64,000 bases of DNA from Saposhnikovia divaricata (taxonomy: Eukaryota; Streptophyta; Magnoliopsida; Apiales; Apiaceae): assembly GCA_036435485.1 (NCBI GenBank), contig CM071594.1, positions 200,596,216 through 200,660,215 of the forward strand. Direction: 5' to 3'. Numbering within the stretch: position 1 is the stretch's first letter; each line of letters begins with the position of its first letter. Below the pieces are notes generated by a model. It saw nothing but the letters and a program-made list of their open reading frames with translations, searched no databases and had not been told where the DNA came from. This document shows, one piece after another, positions 58,320 to 64,000 of the stretch. The position numbers were made by a program, and so were the translations under genes.

Positions 58320-59234
58320 ACAAAAAGAAAGGGTGTAAAATTAAAAAAAAAAATCCTAAACCTAGGGTTCCCTAATAAAATAACTAGACCTTGCTCCTAA
58401 CCGTAAGGACCACCAAAAACTAGGTAAATCAGAATTTATTCGGACCGATTTGGCCAGATAGGTGCAAGCATTGCTAAGAGACTAAACACCAGTCTAGACA
58501 CCAAATCTTAATTGGCCAGGTAAGCTCTCGCTTGCCTAGACACCAAAGAGTCGGAATAAATAATGATTACTTTGTTTCTTAGGTACCTTCCTAATTGAGC
58601 GCGAAGTCCTAGGGGCAAACGTCTAATTAATTTTATTAAAGGCTAGGGTATGCAAAATGAAGAATTAATGGTTTTTGGGTTAAGGAAAGAGTGATGAAAT
58701 CCCTTCCCTTATCTTGTAGTGGTTATGCCCTTAAAGTTTATTTACAAAATGATGCAACAAACAATGATATATACAAAAAAATTATAAACAACTATGGATG
58801 CTTACTCTACGTGATTTAATCTAAAGAAAGAAAAAAAAAAATTTAACGTACCTTAGGGTCCTCCAGCGATCACCAAAATTTATAGGGTACGAAAAATTAA
58901 AAACAAGAAAATAAAAATCTAGATGATGTGCCCAAAGTGATTAAATGCATGATGCAACAATTATGTATTTACAACTAATTTTTTTGGATTTTAAAATTTT
59001 AAATTTTTTTGTGATTTTTGAATTTTTTGATTTTTTTTTGTATTTTTCTAAAAATAAAAAGGGCGAAAAGAGTGAGATACGGTTACCGAAGCAAGCTTTC
59101 CATAAATTCCAATTTTCCATGCTTCTTGAGAAGAGTTCCGAAATCTCACAATTTCGTAAAAAGAACGAAATAAAAATAAGACAAGAAATAAAACTAACTC
59201 GAAAAATTAAAAATTAAGGCGCGAAAAATAATTA
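58320..59234 (-). other. 5' leader of the second Athila-like element
   Basis: No open frame of note lies between primer site and gag. Poly-A and poly-T runs occur (58341, 58830, 58978-59040). Confidence 0.55.
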
Positions 59235-59253
59235 GTCCCCGGCAGCGGCGCCA
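59235..59253 (-). other. primer-binding site, tRNA-Asp type
   Basis: The minus strand reads TGGCGCCGCTGCCGGGGAC, next to the LTR start at 59260 with the same ccaaaaact spacer as in the element at 3895-11558. Confidence 0.88.
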
Positions 59254-59259
59254 AAAACT

Positions 59260-61344
59260 TGATGTGCTAAAAATAAGGATTTTAAATTGCAAGTGCACAA
59301 TTTCATCGTTTTAATACTTGAGATATCGATCCACAGAGACTTATTATTTTCGCAAACCTTAAATTTTAATTTAGGCGAACTATAACAATTAATTTTGAAG
59401 GATTATATTTTGATAAATTAATGCTACCACCTAATACGAGAATAAATTGCTAAAAATAAATAAATAATAATAACAAAGTGAGGTGCGAATAAAAAAAACA
59501 TAACATCTAATTAAGATAATTAAAGTGTGGGCACAATGATTATACTAAAGACTTCCAATGATTAGAGAGATAATTATCTAATAATTAAATGCAATGAATG
59601 GATGATGATTAAATTAATGCAGTAACTTAATATCTAAACATACTACGGCAACAGAAAAAAAAATTTGTGAAGCAGGAGCATTTGAATTCAAGTTAGAAAA
59701 TGGGCTGCCAAATAACTCAGGCCACGATTTGGGCCAGACATGAAACCAAACATCAGAAAAAATCAAAACAATAATCTGCAAAACTAATAATCTGCAAAAC
59801 TCATCCTGGAATTCGGTGTCTCGCAATACACAACTCACATAAACAATTACATAAACTGGACAATTACAGAACTTGGCAGCATAGTGACAGTGCGATTCAA
59901 ACTCCTTGAACTCAACTCAGAATTCGGGAAATCGATTAAACGAGACCAGAAACTTAGCAATATAACTCACCAACAAATCAGACTCAAAACTAAACTTAGA
60001 AAATGCAAAATACGTAGAACTCAGGACAATACCAAAACAAATAAACAGAAAATCAAACTCAGCTTCGACAACAGTCGATTAAAAATATAAAATCAACGCT
60101 GAAATGTAAACAGCAATTAAAACTCGATGGAAACTCAATGATTGACTCGGACACTCGTTAACTTCGGCAAGAACAGAACTCGGCTCAGCCATTAAAACAA
60201 ACAAAGAACAAGAAACAGAAAATGATACTTCGATTATGACTTCACAACAACAGCAAAGATAATCAGCAACTCGAACTAAATCAGTACACGAAGCAAAACT
60301 CAGATTCGACGAAAAAAATAAATAAAAAGATAATTCATGTAATTATTTTATCCATGAAAAAAGAGAAGAGGAGGGTGAGATGGATGTTGAAAAGAAGGAA
60401 GGGGGTATGGTGGGTTTGTCGAGAGAAGAAAACAGAGAGAAGATGCAGGGGGAATTGAATTTTTGTGATGAAATAAACTGAAAGGAGCAAAATAAAACAG
60501 AGGTTTTCAAAATTGGCTACGAATTAAGAAATTTAAACAAGTAAAGAAAATTGCTGAAAATTAACGAAACTAATGTTTTTGGTTTTTTTTTATTTTTAAA
60601 AATTAATTACGAAAATAAAATTTAACTACGAAATTAAAGTTATACTAAAACGAGGATGGAATTAAATGGCCCACAATAAAATGGAAATTTAAAGGGGCAA
60701 AATTAAAATTTATAACTAAGAACACGAAATTAAATTTCGTTACTTTCAACCCCAAGTGGTTAGCAACGGGATTTACGAAAATAACGAAAGCAAAGTAAAA
60801 TAAACGAGAGAGCAAGACAAGAAATTAAAGGAAATGAAATTGGATTAAAATTAAAAAGAGTGTTTACAAGATTTGAAACTAAAAAAAAAACAAGAAATTA
60901 AATCTACCCTAAAATCTAAGATGCTAAATACAAGGGGAGTGAGGGGTATTTATAGGATAGGAATTAGGGTTAAGGGGGGTGTTTGGTAAATCCCCACCAT
61001 ACATTTGTGGTGTGTGGTGGTGAAATCCTAGCCATCTATTTGCTTCCTTCCCCCTTAAGCTTTGAAGAGTTGATCTTGGCCATACACTTCTCTAATGTGT
61101 TGGGATGATCTCCATCTTCCACTTGTCTTGAAATATTCCTTTTGCTCCAAGCTCCTAATTCTTTTCCTTCTTTCATTTTTGGTCCTTTTTCTTCCTCTTT
61201 TTCCCTTCCTTGCCCTTTATTTCTTTATTTTGTCATTTCTTTATTTATTTACGAATTTCCTGAAATGCAACAAAATAAATTATTAAAATACGAGTTCAAG
61301 CAATAAATAGACAATAAGAAATATGCAAAATTATGCAATTATCA
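59260..61344 (-). repeat. 5' LTR of the second Athila-like element
   Basis: The plus strand begins TGATGTGCTAAAAATAAGG and ends TTATGCAATTATCA; about 2085 bp, AT-rich. A TATA box is at 60943-60954. No second copy is in the window. Confidence 0.78.
60943..60954 (-). promoter_or_regulatory. TATA box of the second Athila-like LTR
   Basis: The minus strand reads TATAAATACCCC, about 390 bp after the LTR start. Confidence 0.6.
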
Positions 61345-61820
61345 GTCAGTTAATATTAGTATTTAAATATTAGAATGAAGTTGATTAGGTACTAAAGGTA
61401 ACATGCGAAAAAGGGAAATTGATTAGTTATTACTTGTAACATGTTTTACATGAAAAAAAGAAATTGATTAGTTATTAGTTATTATAATAATTAAGTAAGG
61501 ATAAATAAGTAATACTATAAATTATTAAGTAAGGGTAACTAAGTAATAATAAAAAAAAATTGAGTAAGGGTAATTAGTTAAAAACACAAAATACCGTACC
61601 GGTTGACCGACCGACCAAACTTTCAAGGTTTAAATATAAAAAGGAAATTGATTAGTTATTACAGATAACATGTTTTATATGAAAAAGGAAATTGATTAGT
61701 TATTAATAATTATAAATAATTAAGTAAGAATAAATAAGTAATACTATAAATTATTAAATAAGGGTAATTAAGTAATAACGATAAAATTTTGAGTTAGGGT
61801 AATTAAGTAAAAATATAAAA

Positions 61821-62372
61821 GGGTTTAATATCAAATTGGCCACTGAATAACTTGACATATCTCAAATACACCACTGATAAATTTGGGATATTATTTAAAA
61901 CACTTTTAAAAACATAAATATCAAACGAATACCTTTAAAATGTACTCGGGAAGTAAAAATAATTTTTCATTGGGTTCTACATATTTTCCTTGAATGCTAC
62001 CATAACCAAACGAAAGGTTAATAATTCTAGTATTTTTGATAATATTTTTAGATTTTAAGAAATTTTTATACTATTTATTTTTAATGTTATAGTTATTTTC
62101 TTTGATTTAATTAAAATTAAATAGTAAATAAATTTCTTAAAATCTAATTATTTTATCAAAAATAATAGAATTCATAACCTTTCATTTGGTTGCATTAGCA
62201 TTTAAGAAAAATGTATAGAACTCGATGAAAAATTACTCTTAAGAGTATATATATATAGAGGTATTTATTTGATATTTATGTCTTTAAAAATGTTTTAAAG
62301 GAGACCTCAAATTTATCAGTGATGTATTTGAGACATGTTAAGTTATTCAGTGACCAATTTAATATTAAATCC
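61821..62372. mobile_element. foldback MITE with long inverted repeats
   Basis: Left end GGGTTTAATATCAAATTGG then CCACTGAATAACTTGACA; right end is its inverted form (TGACCAATTTAATATTAAATCC in two parts: TGACCAATTT, AATATTAAATCC). The arms match through most of the 552 bp. The flanks AAATATAAAA and AAATATATAA suggest an imperfect 9-10-bp duplication, hence possibly Mutator-like. No coding capacity. Confidence 0.75.
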
Positions 62373-62497
62373 AAATATATAAAATACCGACCAAACTTTA
62401 CTTTTAATGTCTCGGTTAAAAAAAGGAAATTGATTAGTTATTGTTACATGTAACATGTTTTACATAAAAAAATTAATTAATTAATTATTAGTAACTA

Positions 62498-62506
62498 TAA
62501 ATAATT
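62498..62506. repeat. 9-bp target duplication TAAATAATT, left
   Basis: Identical to 63328-63336 and flanks the Mutator-like element. Confidence 0.75.
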
Positions 62507-63327
62507 TAGTGAAAAACCAAAATACCCACCAATTAAATTCATTTGCCCAAAATACCTACAGGCGCGGAGGTCCGCCCTTTTTACCCACGGTATACGCATC
62601 TTGGAGATGCGTACACTGTACACGCATTAAATGAGTGCGTAGTCTTTGTAAATCAGGAGAACGGAGAATGTAAACAGTGTGTTGAATACGCATGTTCAAC
62701 ATGTGCGTCTTGATACGCATGTTGAACATGCGTATTCAACACACTGTTCGTCATCGTCTCAGCCAATCTCGGAGACGTTTTTCGGCAACAAAATTGAACA
62801 CATCTTACAGTCCTTTCCAGACATCTTTGAATACCATTCCATATATCAAAATGATCACATTTTTGTACTCTACAAGCCTATACCATCCATTTTCCATTTG
62901 ATTCGCCAGATTTTAAACCCCCAAAATCGAACTCGTTTTTCCGATTTGAACTCTGATTTCTTCTTATACGCCCCTGCGGGGCCAGAATCAGCAAAGGAAT
63001 CTGGGGGAAAGGACGAGGGAGCTCTGAGCTTCATTTTGATTCCCTTAGGAGCAGTTGAGGTAGCTTGAGTCAGGAGAACGGAGGGGGGCGACGGGGAGGC
63101 GAGTTTGAGGGGAAGAGAGATATCGGAGTTGGAGATGCACAAATGACGTGTATGACGTCATTACGCATTTGTCAGATGCGCATTCCATGATACGCATTCC
63201 AGGAATGCGTATCCTAGACTACGCAGTTGGCAGATGCGTACTTCATGGGTAAAAAGGGCAGCTTCTTCTGCACATGGGTATTTCGGGCACCTTCTAAGGA
63301 AATGTAGTGTAGTTTGGACATTATTTC
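62507..63327. mobile_element. Mutator-like (Pack-MULE candidate) element with ATGCGTA hairpins
   Basis: 821 bp with a perfect 9-bp duplication on both sides. The terminal parts are inverted: TTGCCCAAAATACCTAC...CCCTTTTTACCCACGG on the left against CATGGGTAAAAAGGG...GGGTATTTCGGGCA on the right. Inside each end lie several hairpins of TACGCAT...ATGCGTA form, including 31-bp perfect arms (62673-62703 and 62718-62748). The core (62750-63130) has higher GC and gene-like frames on both strands, unlike the surroundings, as if derived from a host gene. No transposase. Confidence 0.65.
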
Positions 63328-63336
63328 TAAATAATT
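63328..63336. repeat. 9-bp target duplication TAAATAATT, right
   Basis: Identical to 62498-62506. Confidence 0.75.
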
Positions 63337-63539
63337 AAGTAAGGATAAATAAGTATTATTTCTGAAAATGTAAAGACGGGTATTCAAAAAAATGGGCGCA
63401 TTATTTGCGAAAAAATGAGCGCATTATTTGGTAAAAATAAGAGAGGAGAGGAATAGACCCTAAATTAGGGTTTATTTCATTCGGCGAACACTCCCTCTGC
63501 CCGCACAAATCTCAAACCTTGGTATTGCAGGAATTCACC
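63337..63539. other. upstream region of the partial gene
   Basis: Contains a two-copy 22-bp motif around GCGCATTATTTG (63397 and 63419) and a pyrimidine-rich 5'-UTR-like tract. TATTGCAG at 63523-63530 may be a splice acceptor just before the start codon. No clear TATA box. Confidence 0.4.
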
Positions 63540-64000
63540 ATGGTGCAAACCAGATCAATGTGTAAGAAAATTAATAACACCAGATCAATGTCTAAGAAAA
63601 CTAATAACAAGTAAGTTTTATTGAATTTTATTTTGTTAATTAAATTAATTTGAATTTGGTTTCTGGACTGAGATTTCTTTTGATTAAGGATTGCTGTGAA
63701 TCACAAAGTTGTTAAGAGAGAAAGCAAACAAACAAGGAAAAAGGATAAAGTAAGTGTGGATGAGGAGGATAGCTATGAGAGAATCTACACAATAGACGAT
63801 GAAGCTTGCTCCATTTTCATGTAAGTTTTAATTCAATTTTTTTTTTTCCATTCAGTCTTTTCTTTGTATGTCAGGAATTGTTTAGTTCTTGGAGCTATTT
63901 TTGGTGTTTTGTATAGTTTTGAGTATGAATACAGCTAAATACAACAAAGGTAAAGAGAGAATAGACAGATTAGAGATGGATTATAGAATCAGAGGTTTAG
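63540..64000 (+). CDS. 5' part of an unrecognised host gene (three exons, open at the window edge)
   Basis: Exon 1 63540-63610 starts at ATG in a good context (TTCACCATGG) and encodes MVQTRSMCKKINN, then TRSMSKKTNN: a 30-bp tandem duplication giving two 10-residue repeats. Exon 2 63689-63820 gives a basic stretch (VKRESKQTRKKDK), then acidic VDEEDSYERIYTIDDEACSI. Exon 3 starts at 63924 and reads MNTAKYNKGKERIDRLEMDY to the edge. Donors are GTAAGT at 63611 and 63821; acceptors are AAG at 63688 and GAG at 63923. Phases agree and no stop interrupts. The basic N-terminus could be a nuclear signal. No family is recognised; it might instead be the first exons of a transposon-borne gene. Confidence 0.6.

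Larger units (their letters stand above)
55077..61344 (-). mobile_element. second Athila-like gag-protease element, 3' LTR missing
   Basis: Minus strand: 5' LTR (59260-61344), tRNA-Asp-type primer site, leader, gag and protease in one frame with two stops. It has the same layout and primer as the element at 3895-11558, but its sequence is clearly different. Sequence of this element ends near 55077 without a 3' LTR, against decayed Tekay-like pol. GTCAG (61345-61349) would be the target duplication on the right. Confidence 0.82.
61350..63420. mobile_element. Helitron remnant hosting two DNA transposons
   Basis: At 61375-61820, 62400-62500 and 63328-63360 the sequence repeats the body of Helitrons A and B (GGAAATTGATTAGTTATTA, TAAGTAAGGATAAATAAGTA, and CCGACCGACCAAAC near a 5' end at about 61604). 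No intact terminus was found. The MITE at 61821-62372 and the Mutator-like element at 62507-63327 lie within it. Confidence 0.65.

Noticed and set aside
62679..63068. Plus-strand 129-codon open frame across the Mutator-like element
   Set aside because: Its first third is the large hairpin (repeated THVEHAY-type text from the inverted repeat) and no domain is visible. A minus-strand frame over the core is just as good, so neither is called as a gene.

Overview
This is eukaryotic nuclear DNA from a flowering plant, most likely a eudicot. The evidence is plant-type LTR retrotransposons (SIRE-like copia, Athila/Tat-like and Tekay-like gypsy), Stowaway, hAT and Mutator-like MITEs, plant Helitrons, and a broken piece of GIGANTEA, a plant-only clock gene. 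The species cannot be read from the window; an asterid is a guess. No rRNA, tRNA or CRISPR array was found, and the only plausible functional host gene is the first three exons of an unrecognised gene at the extreme right edge (63540-64000).

Left block (1-20225): a three-level nest of minus-strand LTR retrotransposons. A Tat-clade gypsy element (13380-20225; gag, protease, RT, RNase H, second archaeal-type RNase H, integrase, one LTR) is broken at its integrase C-terminus by a SIRE-type copia element (5' LTR 11915-13379; gag, protease and integrase continue past the left edge). The copia gag is split by a structurally complete non-autonomous Athila-like element (3895-11558) with two LTRs, a tRNA-Asp-type primer site, gag and protease but no polymerase, flanked by a perfect GTGCA duplication. 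The copia LTR carries ten perfect TTCTCGAA dyads, which match paired heat-shock-element half-sites.

Middle block (20226-44032): AT-rich, mostly non-coding DNA with microsatellites, a Stowaway MITE, a hAT-like foldback element, a 6-kb nest of Helitrons whose ends can be read (27169-33340), a GIGANTEA pseudogene with introns (35119-36221), a Tekay-like LTR (36987-40140), a second Helitron family (40339-42494 plus a fragment at 43150-43667), and an unidentified exon present twice (40149-40271 and 43995-44032).

Right block (44033-64000): a plus-strand copia element with a short LTR, gag and an unusual 780-codon open frame (44033-47555) is cut by a Tekay-like gypsy element with a 3.9-kb LTR and a decayed pol (47556 to about 55076). 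Next comes a second Athila-like gag-protease element on the minus strand that keeps only its 5' LTR (55077-61344). To its right, Helitron remnants are interrupted by a foldback MITE (61821-62372) and by an 821-bp Mutator-like element with a perfect 9-bp target duplication, ATGCGTA hairpins and a gene-like core (62507-63327). The partial host gene follows.

Almost all retrotransposon reading frames carry stops or frameshifts. The elements are described as relics; no intact polymerase is present. Lineage names rest on motifs and structure recognised by eye, not on searches.
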